Both the position numbers and the translations under genes were made by a program. Of a DNA stretch of 64,000 nucleotides, positions 38,001 to 50,530 are shown in pieces. Under the pieces are notes generated by a model. It was given only the letters and a program-made list of their open reading frames with translations. It was not told where the DNA came from and ran no database searches. Source of the stretch: Clitopilus passeckerianus (Eukaryota; Basidiomycota; Agaricomycetes; Agaricales; Entolomataceae); assembly GCA_944990035.1 (NCBI GenBank), contig CALYLX010000119.1, forward strand, positions 1 to 64,000. Direction: 5' to 3'. Numbering within the stretch: the stretch's first letter is position 1; every line of letters starts with the position of its first letter.

Positions 38001-39940
38001 TCAGGTGTATCGTCGATGAACTAGAAGAAAGAAGTCAGCCAAATAGTTGGAATTCGGAAGCCAGGAAAACGAACTGTGGTCCAGGTCTTTCCTCCAACGA
38101 AGACATCGTGAGTCAGGAGGCGGAACAGGAAAGGAATGTTGGTCTTGACGCCACGAATACGGAACTCAACGAGGGCGCGGAGCATCTTGCGACGGGCAAC
38201 TTCATAGGTTGTCCCACTGACGGAACATTTTACCAACAAACTGTCGTAGTGAGGCTAAGTGAATCCACATTTTGTAAGCGCTTGGTGCTCGAGGAGCTTG
38301 AATCAAGTCCATACCGTGATTTGAGCACCAGCAAAGCCAGAGCTCGCGTCGAGGCGGACGCCATTTCCACCAGCGCTACGATAGACCTCGATCTTTCCAG
38401 TATCTGGCTGGAATCCTGTGGCAGCATCTTCAGTGGTGATACGGCACTGGATAGCGAAGCCGCGCTTGGTGACGGCTTCTTGAGTGAGACCGAGCTGAGG
38501 AAGCGTAGCGCCGGCAGCAATTTGGATCTGAGCGGCGACAATATCGATGCCAGTGATTTCCTCTGTGTGGAGTCATCGGTGAGAGATAATCGTGCGGTAG
38601 AATCACATGAACGTACCAGTAATAGTATGCTCGACTTGGATACGCGGGTTGATTTCGATGAAGTAATGTCTTCCCATTTGGTCAACCAAGAACTCAGCGG
38701 TTCCGGCATTCCTGTATCCGACGCTCTTTGCGAGCTTGATAGCATCTGCAAGAATGGCTTGGCGGACCTCCTCGGGGAGATGTGTAGCGGGTGCAACTTC
38801 TACGACCTTTTGGTGCCTCCTCTGAACGGAACAGTCACGCTCGAAGAGGTGAATGGTATTTCCTTGAGCGTCAGCCAAGAGCTGGACTTCAATGTGGCGG
38901 GGTCTCTCGAGGAATCGCTCGATGAAGACAGTGCCATCACCGAAAGCAGATTTAGCCTCGCTGACGGCGCGCTCGAATGCGTCCTTGAAGTCGGATTGTT
39001 CACGGACGACACGCATACCGCGTCCTCCTCCACCCATAGCAGCCTTGATAATGACTGGGATCGTCAGGATTTTTGTGAGGTTTACGCAGAAGTGGTCCAG
39101 ATGCTCACCTGGGAATCCATACTCCTCGATGAAGGCAGCACCCTCGGTGTAGTTTCCAACGGGCCCTGGTGTACCGGGAACAACTGGGACGCCGACCTTC
39201 ATGGCTGAACATCCAGTAAGCGAGACGATCGGTGGTTTGCTAGACTACTTTACGCACCAAGGGTCCTTGCCTTGGTCTTGTCACCCAGCCCATCGATGAC
39301 TTCTGGGGTAGGGCCGACGAATGCGATCCCGGCCTGCTCGACCTTTCGGGCGAACTCTGCGTTTTCGGACAAGAAGCCGTAGCTAAGCGCAAATTTTTAG
39401 GGATAATGTGCTTGATGTCTTTGATAAATGATACTAACCCCGGATGAATCATATCTACGCCATGTTCGAGGGCGATCTTAATAATGTCGTCCTGAGCAAG
39501 ATAGGCAGCAACAGGAGTCAAACCCTTTCCGACTTGGTAGGCTTCATCAGACTAAGATCGAGGATTGTCAGGATGAATCCGGAGTGAGGCAGGCGGGTGA
39601 AGATTCGAACCTTCTGACGATGAGCGGAAAGCCGATCTTCAAAAGAGTAGATGGCAACGGTGTGCATCGCCAACTCATGGGCAGTTCTGAAGACGCGGAT
39701 AGCGATTTCCTAGAAATAGTAGAAGATCTCCCTTTAGTATAATGCGCGATGAGAGATGTGTTTAGTAGATCGTACACCGCGATTGGCAACTAGAATCTTA
39801 GTCAATGGACCTCCGTGTCCTGCAGCTTTTCTGCGCATTGTCTGGATGGAATGCACTGGTGTGCCGGGGGCGCTAGGTGTCCCAGCGAAGAGACTGGCCA
39901 ACCTTGGAGGATGCAGCGTCGATGCCTGCGAGGAGGACAT
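35084..39940 (-). CDS. PYC: Pyruvate carboxylase
   Basis: ATP- and biotin-dependent carboxylation of pyruvate to oxaloacetate, the main anaplerotic step; cytosolic in fungi. Start is ATG 39940 ([12 protein letters not shown]; the frame extends upstream only through non-ATG codons). Order: biotin carboxylase (ILVANRG; ATP-grasp loop '[14 protein letters not shown]'; '[13 protein letters not shown]'; '[11 protein letters not shown]'), carboxyltransferase ('[18 protein letters not shown]', '[18 protein letters not shown]', '[15 protein letters not shown]'), PYC-specific allosteric/tetramer region, and C-terminal biotinyl domain with the Lys in 'VLSAMKME' split by an intron near 35291. Ends [12 protein letters not shown] at 35084-35086. 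The many introns are 50-75 nt and join without frame breaks. Roughly 1190 residues, the usual length. A 433-codon open frame on the opposite strand (37907-39208) is an antisense shadow. Confidence 0.96.
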
Positions 39941-40756
39941 GGTGGTTGAGGAGGAAGAAAAGTTGGGGATCAAAACGCCGAGTCAAGACGATATGATATA
40001 CAAACAGCAAGAGATCGGTTGGGTCCCTTAGGCTAATCCCAGTATATACACTGCACTCAAGGCCATTCCTGTCTACCCCGCGCAGATTCCGTCGGTCCTA
40101 TGCTCTCATCCCTCATCTAACCGACTACAGTCCTTCATTTAACACCTGTCATGTGATAGCTTTTGTTTCTTATCACACTAAACGCCGACTTGGACGTGGA
40201 AATCGGGAACCACACCCATGGCATTCCGTATAGTCCCGTTTGGTACCACCTGATACTAGCCAAGGTTCTCCCCAAAGTCTCACAGTAAAGTCTTCCTTGA
40301 AGTTGTAGATAGCAACGTGAATTTATCGTTTACGAAAAAACAAACGGAAATTTCGGACCGCTTGAAAAGATGTGGCGGGTAAGCCCCGAACAAATATCAC
40401 CACCACTCGTCGTAATTACCGTGCCTGTGTCAGTCCGAGGTTGCATCTCTCTCTTTCTAACCCTCGGTATATCCTCCCATTGAACTGCGGGGTAGTCGCC
40501 TGTTCTCCATTCCAGCAGTGCGAGCGAGGGGTTCGCTAACGCGGACCTCAGAAGGTTGGGGCAACAAATCGACCGTGGTGGGGAAAGCATCCAGCTCGAC
40601 TCCGAACACGTCTGTGACGATGATATGCACCATCCCCATAAGTGCATAAATTGTGTAAATATAGATAATGGCGATCTAGCTAGATCTGGAGAAATGGGTG
40701 AGGATGCTGTTCAGGTATATATAAATTCAATAAAACCCTCACAACATCCACCATCG
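39941..40756. other. Intergenic: PYC promoter and 3' side of the GDP-mannose transporter
   Basis: About 815 bp. It presumably holds the pyruvate carboxylase promoter and the transporter 3' UTR. Short frames near 40330-40650 have no recognisable content. Confidence 0.45.
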
Positions 40757-42275
40757 TCATGGTTTGTTCAGTTTCTGATTGCTCAGGGGTATAATGCCGT
40801 TATGCTCCTTCGTACGTTGTTCTTGAACCTGATTATTCTTGGCAACTGAATACAGAATGCCAGCGAAAAAGCCAACGCCAACAGCGGACACGGAACCTGG
40901 GGTTACTGGATCTCCAAAGAATAGCATCCCGGACGCTGCGACGGGTAACTTATTCAGTGCTCCGACCATGCTGGAATACCCGTGAGCGTGACGAAATATG
41001 ACCCAAGTTGGCACCCACCTGTATGTCGTGCTACTGGTGACGCGAATGCACCACGCAGTGGTGTAAGATATTCCGACCGCGGCGGTCCCAGAGAACACGA
41101 TCGCCGACAACAGGAACGTACGCGTCTCTTCCGGGCTACATGGTTCCAAAGTGAGCATCTTTTGGCCGATTGCGTTCGTAAGGGTGCTCACAAGCTTCGA
41201 GCAAGATTTTCTGCAGACCAATCTTCTGAGATAACTGAGCAGATAGCCAAGATGGGTATACACAACAAGTTGTTGTAGAACATGGAATCCCAATCAGAAA
41301 AGCCGGTAACTTTGATGCGTTTACGCATGACAAGAACCTGGGTGCCGTTTAATTAGACATATTGTGAGAGCTATACTTTAATTCATAACTCACATAACCG
41401 GCTTGTGATAGACAATTGATGGCCATCCATATGTAGCCAACATTCAACTGACCCAAGATGCTTGGGGCCAGGTCATCGACGAATGGAAGTGACGGCGAGG
41501 TAGCTAGTGTATCTTTGATGTCGCTCCAGGCAGCTATCAAGGAGGAGATCACCTACGAAACTATTCAAGAGGTGTTTTTTGTAGTCAAGGCCAGAGGCTT
41601 ACCATAAATACGAATGACACAAAGGTTAGCTGCGTGACCTTCCCGCCAAACCAAAGAACCTCTCCATATGCCTGACGGAATGTTAGTTTCTTGGCATGAC
41701 ATTGAGAGAAGCGGACACACAATCAAGATGATGGTCAAGTTCTTGAAAATCGTATACACTGGTATACTAAGAAATTGCTGAACGCAAGGATTAGCCACGT
41801 ATGTACTAGTCTTCAATTGGGACACTTACCAGGCTCTTGGAGCCTGTATAAATAACGCCAACCAATAAAGCGCTGATAGGAAACCAGGCCGTGGCGTCCC
41901 TAGACCCTAGGGCTCGAAACTTGATGATATGTAGTTTCTTGGCTGCCAAAACACACGCCACGCAGACGGTAGACTGAATGGCCAAGAGGAGGAAATTCAT
42001 GGAGAAGTCGCGACCCGAAACGACGAACTAGAACAAATCAGTACCGAAGGGTGCACCGGGATGTGGTTACGCACTTTGTTGACCATGGTCATAAGGATAG
42101 AAGCGAAGCAGTAACATAATATCGGTGGGACTTCAGGACGAGTGCCATGAATGAAAGCGTCTTGACAGGGAGATTGTCAGAACTAACCTGGAGAAGCCTT
42201 CCTCTCTTTCAAAGCTCCGTTAGCCAAGCGCTTCTCCGGAATTTCCGGCGATGCTACAGCATCCTGTACCCCCAT
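40757..42275 (-). CDS. VRG4: Golgi GDP-mannose transporter
   Basis: Nucleotide-sugar antiporter bringing GDP-mannose into the Golgi lumen for protein and lipid mannosylation. The start ATG at 42275 gives [20 protein letters not shown], a cytosolic N-terminus. Then come about ten membrane segments, for example '[20 protein letters not shown]', '[20 protein letters not shown]' and '[15 protein letters not shown]'. The two diagnostic motifs of the fungal family are present: FYNN (within '[10 protein letters not shown]', near 41280) and GALNK (within '[15 protein letters not shown]', near 40950). The C-terminus is short and basic. Introns of about 50 nt join in frame. Divergent from the PQ-loop gene with only 183 bp between starts. 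Confidence 0.9.
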
Positions 42276-42458
42276 CCTTCAACAGCAGCAACCTCTACGG
42301 AGGTTCGAGATTCTTGGAATGCCTGAGGTCGCTATGACCGTGTTGACGTGCACAGTGAAAGTAATAATGCACGTGACAACCAGAATCGCCCTGACACGGC
42401 GCGTTCGGACCTGGTCAGTGTGTCAGGTTAGCCCGCAGTAAAACGTTTTCCTTCAGTC
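42276..42458. promoter_or_regulatory. Bidirectional promoter of VRG4 and PQ-loop gene
   Basis: Only 183 bp separate the two start codons. It contains a palindromic CACGTG E-box at 42370-42375, the type bound by bHLH factors (Cbf1/USF class). No clear TATA on either side. Confidence 0.5.
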
Positions 42459-43678
42459 ATGTCGTGGTTATCGACGGTAGCTTCAGTGGGCATGGCCGTT
42501 GGCCCGCCACTGGTGTGTTCCGGCCTCGTTTGTGTTTGCATAGCTGCTGATTCTTGACTTCTACCTCCAGGTCTATGCTGATCAGGCTACCTCCATTATC
42601 CGCAAAAAGTGCGTCTTTCCCGTCCGTACTGGCTCAACGGCTGGACTGACAATCTATTAGGGACTCAACTGGGTTCTCCAGAGATGTCTGCGCCATCTTG
42701 TAACTGTTCCCCGGCCTACCTATAACACATGTTCTCATGCACGCTTCTCTCACTTTAGGCTCATCGCCAACATCACACGTTGTTTCTTCTGGCTTGGGTA
42801 AGCGCAACGAGAAAGCAAAGCCCTCTTCTGTGCTGAATTATTGCATAGGGAGCACTTTGAAACGGCTCTTCTCATTCAGTCAATTCTGATGATCTTGGCT
42901 CAGGTATGCCGTTTGCTTGAAGGCTATCCTGAGTGGCCGATTAACAGGAGTGCATCCTCCAGCTAGCGCTTCTATACATTTGCATCCGCTATCGACCCAG
43001 AACAAGCCCCGAGGTTGTTGGAGCCTCTGACCGTCCACTGTCCTTCTGGCAATGGCCGTCGTACCCACAATACATCGAATTTCTGGCTGGGTTTATGTAT
43101 GTGACTATAATCCATCTATTTCAGTATACTCAAGGACCAATTCGTAGAATCTGTCACGCGATCCTTTTCCTTATCTTCGGACGCTCCCCGTTGTATGTCA
43201 ACATGTTGGGGTTCTTTGCTCTTGGTCTGGAAAGCACTCTTCCCATCCCACAACTCATAAGGTCAGGCTTCTGTACCGGGGTTGATTTTTCGATGTTAAC
43301 TGTATGCTCTCGTATAGCAATTACAAACAACGAACCTTGTATGGTTTCCGGATGTCGACCTTGCTCGGTTGGGTTGGAGGAGACTCTTTCAAGTTTGTCA
43401 CCAAGTTCTGTGGTGTCGCAATCTGTCTACTTACCCTGCAATGAAGAACAGTATACTTCTTCCTTCAGCAGTCGCCCATACAATTCAAAGTGTGCGCAAT
43501 ATTCCAGCTCTCCATAGACTTTGGTGGGGTGTCCTTTCTCTGATAAATGCTACTGGTACTGACGGGGGCTTTCTTAGCTATTGTTTTCCAGCGATTTATT
43601 TATGGCACAGCGCCTCCAGCTGCTTCGTTGTTGACGGATGTGGACGAGTTGGAGGAAGCTTTAGCACTTTCATCGTAA
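42459..43678 (+). CDS. PQ-loop membrane protein (Any1/PQLC1 type)
   Basis: Seven-helix PQ-loop protein resembling yeast Any1 and animal PQLC1/SLC66A2, which act in the Golgi/endosome system and affect phospholipid flippase function. Spliced reading: MSWLSTVASVGMAVGPPL, then 'VYADQATSIIRKKDSTGFS' (first PQ-type loop region), 'RDVCAILLIANITRCFFWL', 'HFETALLIQSILMILAQLA', 'LYICIRYRPRTSPEVVGAS', then 'ALGLESTLPIPQLI' joined by an intron to 'NYKQRTLYGFRMSTLLGWVG' (second PQ loop, Pro-Gln visible), 'TVYFFLQQSPIQFKVCAIFQ' and a short acidic tail ending EEALALSS at TAA 43676-43678. About ten introns are inferred; one near 42901-42975 has two possible acceptors. The neighbouring transporter and clathrin also act in this pathway. 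Confidence 0.78.
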
Positions 43679-43876
43679 TAGACTGTTTGTAGTTCTACAC
43701 GTCGACGAGACCATTGATTAGACGATTTCCTCTCCATATGTCTGCAAAATCAATTTCCAGGCAGTGCCAGACGTCGGCTCGCTGATCTGAGCGCACGGTA
43801 CACAGTGCCAAACAAAATCTCACCCTCCCTCATTCGCCACGCGTACCGTCGTAACGACCTCTGCCTCTCCCTCAAA

Positions 43877-46800
43877 ATGGCGGATACCTCCAAGCCTATC
43901 GCTTTCTGCGAGCACCTTCAGCTCTCAAGCTTGGGTGTTCAACCAGCTTCAATTTCGTTTCAGGTGGGTGTTTCTTACCAGAGGTTGGCTGGCGTTGACT
44001 GACCAAAATTCTAGGTTAGTGCGCAGCATTGGAAAGGAATACATGCAATTGCTGAATATTTCTCTCTCCTTTCTAGACTTTAACTTTGGAATCCGACCGT
44101 TTCATCTGTATCAGAGAGAAAATCAACGAGCAAAACCAAGTCGTCATCATCGACCTTGCAGATGCAAACAATGTCCTCCGACGTCCAATTTCTGCAGATT
44201 CTGCAATAATGCACCCATCTCAGAAGATTCTGGCTCTTAAAGGTACCTGTCTGCACTTCTACCCTAACTTATCGCTGTACTAACACGTCTGTTTCATAGC
44301 TCAACGTACTCTGCAGATATTTAACATTGAGACGAAGCAGAAGGTCAAATCGCATGTCAATAACGAGGATGTCGTCTTCTGGAAATGGATTTCTGAGACC
44401 ACTATTGGCATGGTCACAGAGACTTCCGTTTTCCACTGGAGTATCAACGATACAACTTCCCCTCCCCAAAAAGTGTTCGACCGACACGCGACCTTGACGG
44501 GAGCCCAAATCATCAACTATCGTGTCACTCCCGATGAGAAGTGGTTGGTCTTGATAGGGATTACTGGAAATACCACAAATCCTGCCGCCTTCAAGGTCAA
44601 GGGTGCCATGCAGCTGTACAGCCGGGAGCGAGGGGTCAGCCAGCCTATTGAGGGGCATGCAGCGTCCTTTGCCGAGATCAAGCAGGAAGGTCATCAGAAG
44701 CCTACTAAACTCTTCACGTTCGCTGTCCGAACAGCAACTGGTGCCAAGGTTGGTTAGCTTGACTCACCCCAAAAATAGACACTGATACCCTGGTATTCGC
44801 AGTTACATGTTGTCCAGATTGATCATACAGCACCGGATCCACCTTTCACAAAGAAAGCGGTGGATGTCTATTTCCCCCCGGAAGCCACCAACGATTTCCC
44901 TGTCGCCATGCAGGTTTCAAAGAAGCACGGCATCATCTACCTTGTAACGAAATACGGCTTTATTCATCTCTACGACCTGGAGTCAGGAGCTTGCATCTAT
45001 ATGAACCGCATCTCTGGCGAGACTATCTTCGTCACCGCTGAACACGAAGCCACCAATGGTATCATTGGTGTTAATAAGAAGGGCCAAGTGCTCAGCGTCA
45101 ATGTTGATGAGCAAACCATCATTCCTTACATCCTTACAACCCTCAATAATACCGACCTTGCCTTTAAGTTGGCAAGCCGAGCAAACTTGCCAGGAGCGGA
45201 TGATCTCTATGTTCAACAATACCAGCAACTTTTCCAGAGTGGACAGTACGGAGAAGCAGCAAAGGTTGCCGCCAATTCGCCTAGAGTTCGTGTTTCTTCA
45301 AAAATATTCTTCGTGCAAATATTGACCATCTCCACAGGGGATCTTGCGAACAGTCCAAGTCATCGAGTCCTTCAAGCAGGCCCCTGCTCCTCCTGGCGGT
45401 CTTTCACCCATCCTTCAATACTTTGGTATTCTCCTTGAGAAGGGTGAACTCAACCATCTCGAATCACTCGAACTTGCCCGTCCTGTTCTGCAACAGGGAA
45501 GGAAGCAGCTGTTGGAGAAGTGGTTGAAGGAGAACAAGGTGCGAATAGCCTGACTTCAATTCTGCCGAATCCTTCGACTTACTGTAAACTCTTCAGCTAA
45601 CATGTAGCGAGGAATTGGGTGACATCGTCCGACTCCACGACATGACACTCGCTCTCAGCGTATACCTGAGGGCAAACGTTCCCAGCAAGGTTATCGCTTG
45701 TTTTGCCGAGACGGGGCAAACGGAAAAGATCGTTCTGTATTGCAAGAAGGTTGGGTATACCCCAGACTACGTTGGCCTCCTTCAACATATCATGCGTTCA
45801 AACCCAGAGAAAGGTGCCGAGTTTGCTACTCAGCTTGTCAACGACGAGAACGGGCCGCTTGTCGATATCGAACGGGTGAGTTTGTTCTGTGCTAGATATA
45901 TCAACACAAGCTCAATGGAGTATTAGGTTGTTGATATTTTCATGTCTCAAAACATGATTCAACCAGCCACTTCATTCTTGCTGGACGCACTCAAGGATAA
46001 CAAGCCTGAACAAGGCCCTCTCCAGACCCGCTTGTTGGAGATGAACTTACTGAATGCACCCCAAGTTGCTGATGCCATTCTTGGCAATGAGATGTTCACG
46101 CATTACGACCGCCCAAGAATTGCTAACCTGTGCGAGAAAGCCGGTCTCTTGCAAAGGGTACGCCTGTTATCGCCCAGTACACCACTGATTGGAACTAACC
46201 AACGGTTTGCAGGCTCTCGAGCACTATGAGGATCTTGCCGACATCAAACGGGCGATAGTTCATACTGCAGGTCTTCAGCCTGATGTGGGTACCCTCCTTT
46301 CGCACAGGAATTATTGACTAACCTGCTGTATTAAGTGGCTCGTTAATTACTTCAGTCGCCTGACGACCGAACAGTCGATGGCTTGTCTACAGGAGATGCT
46401 TCGTGTAAACATCCGTCAGAACCTGCAAGTGGTCATCCAGATTGCTACTAAGTACTCCGACATCTTGGGACCCATCAAGTTGATCGAGATGTTTGAAGGT
46501 TTCAAGAGCTTTGAGGGTTAGTGTCCCGTCTATCTATTCGACCTGTCATCTCATTATTTTACAGGTCTATACTACTATCTCGGCTCCATCGTCAACCTGA
46601 GCGAGGATCCCGAGGTCCACTTCAAGTATATTCAAGCTGCTACCCGTACCGGCCAAATCCGCGAAGTCGAGCGCATTTGTCGCGAAAGCAACCACTACAA
46701 TCCGGAGAAGGTCAAGAACTTCCTCAAGGAGGCCAAACTGACCGATCAGTTGCCTTTGATCATTGTTTGCGATCGCTTCGATTTCGTTCACGATCTTGTC

Positions 46801-49800
46801 CTTTACCTCTACCAGAACGGCTTAACCAAGTTCATCGAGGTTTACGTTCAACGCGTCAACTCCTACCGGACGCCTCAAGTCGTCGGCGGTTTGTTGGACG
46901 TTGATTGTGACGAATCTACGATCAAGAGTCTACTTGCCTCTGTCACTGGCAACTTCCCCATTGACGAGCTTGTTCATGAGGCTGAACAACGAAACCGACT
47001 CAAGCTCATTCTCCCCTGGCTTGAGGCCAGAGTCAATGCCGGTAGCCAAGACACACCTGTCTTCAACGCGCTTGCCAAGATTTACATTGATTCGAACAAC
47101 AATCCCGAGGCTTTCCTCAAGGAGAACAACGTAAGTGGTTGTCATGGGTTGCAGAGCCTGGATTAACATTGCATTTCTCCTCCCTCAAGTTATACGAACC
47201 TTTGGTAGTTGGAAAATTCTGTGAAGCTCGCGACCCGTACCTGGCGTACATTGCGTACGCGAAAGGACTTTGCGATGAAGAGCTCATCCACATCACGAAT
47301 GAGAACTCCATGTACAAGCAACAAGCACGCTATCTCATCAAGCGTCGACAACCCGATCTCTGGGCTCAAGTACTCATGCCTGAGAACATCCATCGTCGTC
47401 AACTCATTGATCAAGTAAGCGCTTCGCGCCTTGCACACGATGTTGGCTAATACATGCCCCATTTTCTTTAGATTGTTGCCAGTGCTTTGCCCGAATGCAC
47501 AGACCCTGATGACGTGTCTATCACCGTCAAAGCATTCCTCCAGGCTGATTTGCCTATCGAGCTCATCGAGCTCCTTGAGAAAATCATTATTGAGCCATCC
47601 CCCTTCAGCGATAACAAGAATCTGCAGAACCTCTTGTTACTCACTGCCATTCGTGCCGACAAGGGCAAGGTCGTTGGTTACATCAACAAGCTGGAGAATT
47701 ACGATGCTGGCGAAATTGCCAAAATCGCGACGGAACATGGTCTGTTCGAAGAAGCATTCACAATTTACAAGAAATACGAACAATACGTCATGGCTGTCAA
47801 CGTCCTTGTCGAACATATCGTGTCCATCGATCGCGGGCTTGATTTTGCCAACAAAGTGAACAAGCCAGAAGTTTGGAGCAGGCTCGCGAAAGCTCAGCTC
47901 GATGGCCTCCGCATCAAAGACTCTATTGGTAAGGGTATTCGCCACAGCACCTGCCGTGATTTACTAACGCCATGTTACAGATTCGTACATCAAGGCAGAG
48001 GATCCCTCCAACTTTGCCGAAGTTATCGAGATCGCCAATCATGCTGGAAAACACGATGATCTCGTCCGCTTCCTCCAAATGGCTCGCAAGACCCTCAGAG
48101 AGCCGAAGATCGATACTGAGCTTGCTTATGCTTATGCGAAGACAGATCGCTTGCATGATATGGAAGATTTCCTTGCTATGACCAATGTTGCTGATATCCT
48201 CGAGGTTGGAGAGAAGTGCTTCGAAGATGAGCTCTACCAAGCGGCCAAATTGCTATTTGGTAGTATCTCAAATTGGGCACGTTTGGCAACAACCTTGATC
48301 TATCTGGGCGAGAACCAGGCTGCTGTCGAGAGTGCCAGGAAGGCTGGTAACACACAGTGAGTGCTTCGTGGACATGGTAAATGTGTTTACTGAAAATCTT
48401 GTTAGAGTCTGGAAGCAAGTGCACAAGGCATGTCTTGAGAAGTCCGAGTTCCGCCTTGTAAGTACGGTTTGCCTACATAAGCAATGACTATACTGAAGAA
48501 TATATGAAAGGCTCAAATCTGTGGTCTCAATATCATTGTCCATGCGGTTAGTGTTACGTTTGTTTTCAAATCCCTAGGAAACTGACCAAATGCACTTGTT
48601 CGTAGGAGGAGCTCAATGCTCTCGTTCAAATGTATGAGAACCTTGGCCATTTCGAAGAGATCGTGTCTCTGCTTGAAGCCGGTTTGAGTCTCGAGAGAGC
48701 TCATATGGGAATCTTCACGGAGTTGGCCATCCTTCTCAGCAAATACCGACCAGCCAAGTGTGCGTTGCCCCTCACCTGTTTGCTTTGTAATGGGTTGCTT
48801 ACTTGCATTTAGTAATGGAACATCTCAAGTTATTCGTTGCACGAATCAACATTCCGAAGGTCAGTGCCACTGATCCTCTTTCCTTTCAGAAACTAACGTG
48901 ATCACAGGTCATCAAAGCCACCGAGAAGGCACACCTTTGGCCTGAACTTGTTTTCTTGTACGTCAAGTACGATGAATTCGTGAGTCCTGTCTTGGACCAT
49001 AGAGATCTCTTGACTCAATGTTTGTAGGACAATGCCGCTCTTGCTATGATCGAACGATCGGCCGATGCTTGGGAGCATAATCAATTCAAGGATGTTATCG
49101 TCCGGGCAGCGAATGTTGAGATGTACATTGAAGCATTGCCTTACTGAAAGCGCCTAACTCACAGTTGAACTAGATATTACAAGTCTTTGACATTCTACTT
49201 GCAAGAACAACCGACACTGTTGACCGATCTCCTCTCGGTTTTGATACCACGAATTGACCACAGTCGAGTGGTTCGGATGTTCCGTCAGATTGATCATATT
49301 CCTCTCATAAGGTCCTATTTGATTGCCGTCCAGCACGTACGTTCCCATTCTCGTGTTCTCAGCCATTTCCTTGCTTAATCTTGACAAATTCTAGCTCAAC
49401 ATTGAGGCTGTCAATGATGCATACAACGATCTTCTCATCGAAGAGGAAGACTACAAGACCCTTAGGGACTCCATTGATAGCTTCGACAATTTCGACAACA
49501 TCAGTCTTGCTCGCCGCTTGGAGAAACACGAACTTCTTGAATTCAGAAGATTGGCTGCGCATCTCTATAAGGTGAGGCTCGTCATTGCAAGCCATCCCCA
49601 TTAGAGGCCCAATCATGCTTTGTAGAAAAACCAACGATGGGAAGAGTCGATTTCTCTGTCAAAGCAAGACAGGTTGTTCAAAGATGCCATCATCACAGCG
49701 TCGGTGTCGAACTCGACTGAAGTTGCGGAAGACCTTATGTCATATTTCGTTGACATTGGCAATAAGGAATGTTTCGCCGCTATGCTTTACGTTTGCTTCG

Positions 49801-50238
49801 ACCTCTTACGGTCTGACGTGGTGGAGGAGCTTTCATGGCAGCATGGTCTCAACGATTTCTTCATGCCATACCGAATCCAAGTGCAACGTTCCCTGGTCGA
49901 GAAGGTACGTATTATTCGGCCTCTAACGTATATATGCTGACGCCTCGCCTTAGTTGGCCCAGTTAGAGAAGGAGGTCAAGGAAAGGTCCAAGAAAGAGGC
50001 GGCAAAAGAGCAAATTGAGTCAGAGGCTCCAATTATCAACCCTGGCAGCAAATTGCTTCTGACAAACGGGTGCGTACGATCTTCGCATATGAAAATACCA
50101 CGAACTAACGGAACACGCAGGTTTGCTGGCCAGGCTCCGCCTATGAATGGAATGATGCCAGTGAGTTCAAGCGACCGTTCAATGTTTTCTTCGTGCTAAT
50201 TTTTCTTGCAGTCAATGACCGGCTTTGGTGGATTCTAG
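43877..50238 (+). CDS. CHC1: Clathrin heavy chain
   Basis: Structural leg of the clathrin triskelion coating endocytic and trans-Golgi vesicles. Start [20 protein letters not shown] at 43877. The N-terminal seven-blade propeller (about residues 1-330: '[19 protein letters not shown]', '[20 protein letters not shown]') binds adaptor clathrin boxes. The long alpha-zigzag of seven clathrin repeats follows ('[17 protein letters not shown]', '[20 protein letters not shown]', '[19 protein letters not shown]'). The trimerisation region includes '[20 protein letters not shown]' and '[19 protein letters not shown]', and the tail ends '[14 protein letters not shown]' at TAG 50236-50238. About 1680 residues, the normal length. 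Around twenty short introns join without any frame break. The first intron (43964-44074) is a back-to-back double intron. Plus strand, 198 bp after the PQ-loop gene. Confidence 0.96.
43964..44074 (+). other. Candidate twin (recursively spliced) intron in clathrin
   Basis: The first clathrin intron consists of two intron-like units with no exon between: GTGGGT...TTCTAG (43964-44014, 51 nt, branch-like CTGAC near 43999) and GTTAGT...TTCTAG (44015-44074, 60 nt, branch-like GCTGAA near 44051). Removing both joins SISFQ to TLTLESDRF in frame. The junction CTAG|GTTAGT could act as a regenerated splice site. Confidence 0.55.
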
Positions 50239-50530
50239 ACGGACTTTGCGATATCATACTCTACATCTGTACTTACTGGTCATATAATCAGGCTTGACGT
50301 TTTTGTTCAAATACATTCCATTTTCTTCTCTCCAGAAAGTGATTCTAAGTGATGCCGCGTTAGTATATAAATTACAGAGTAAGGTATTATGGTATAAGAA
50401 TGCATTACATGCAACCAGGAAGATATGAGATATGTGGATGGCGTGAACTCATCGATGAAGCTGTTCAAGATAGACGCCAGGTGTATGCTTACGCAGTCCA
50501 AACGATACAGGCCCTGAATAGGGTCCTTCG

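Noticed and set aside
37907..39208. 433-codon open frame on the plus strand
   Set aside because: It lies wholly antisense to conserved pyruvate carboxylase exons and follows their codon bias; no domain of its own.
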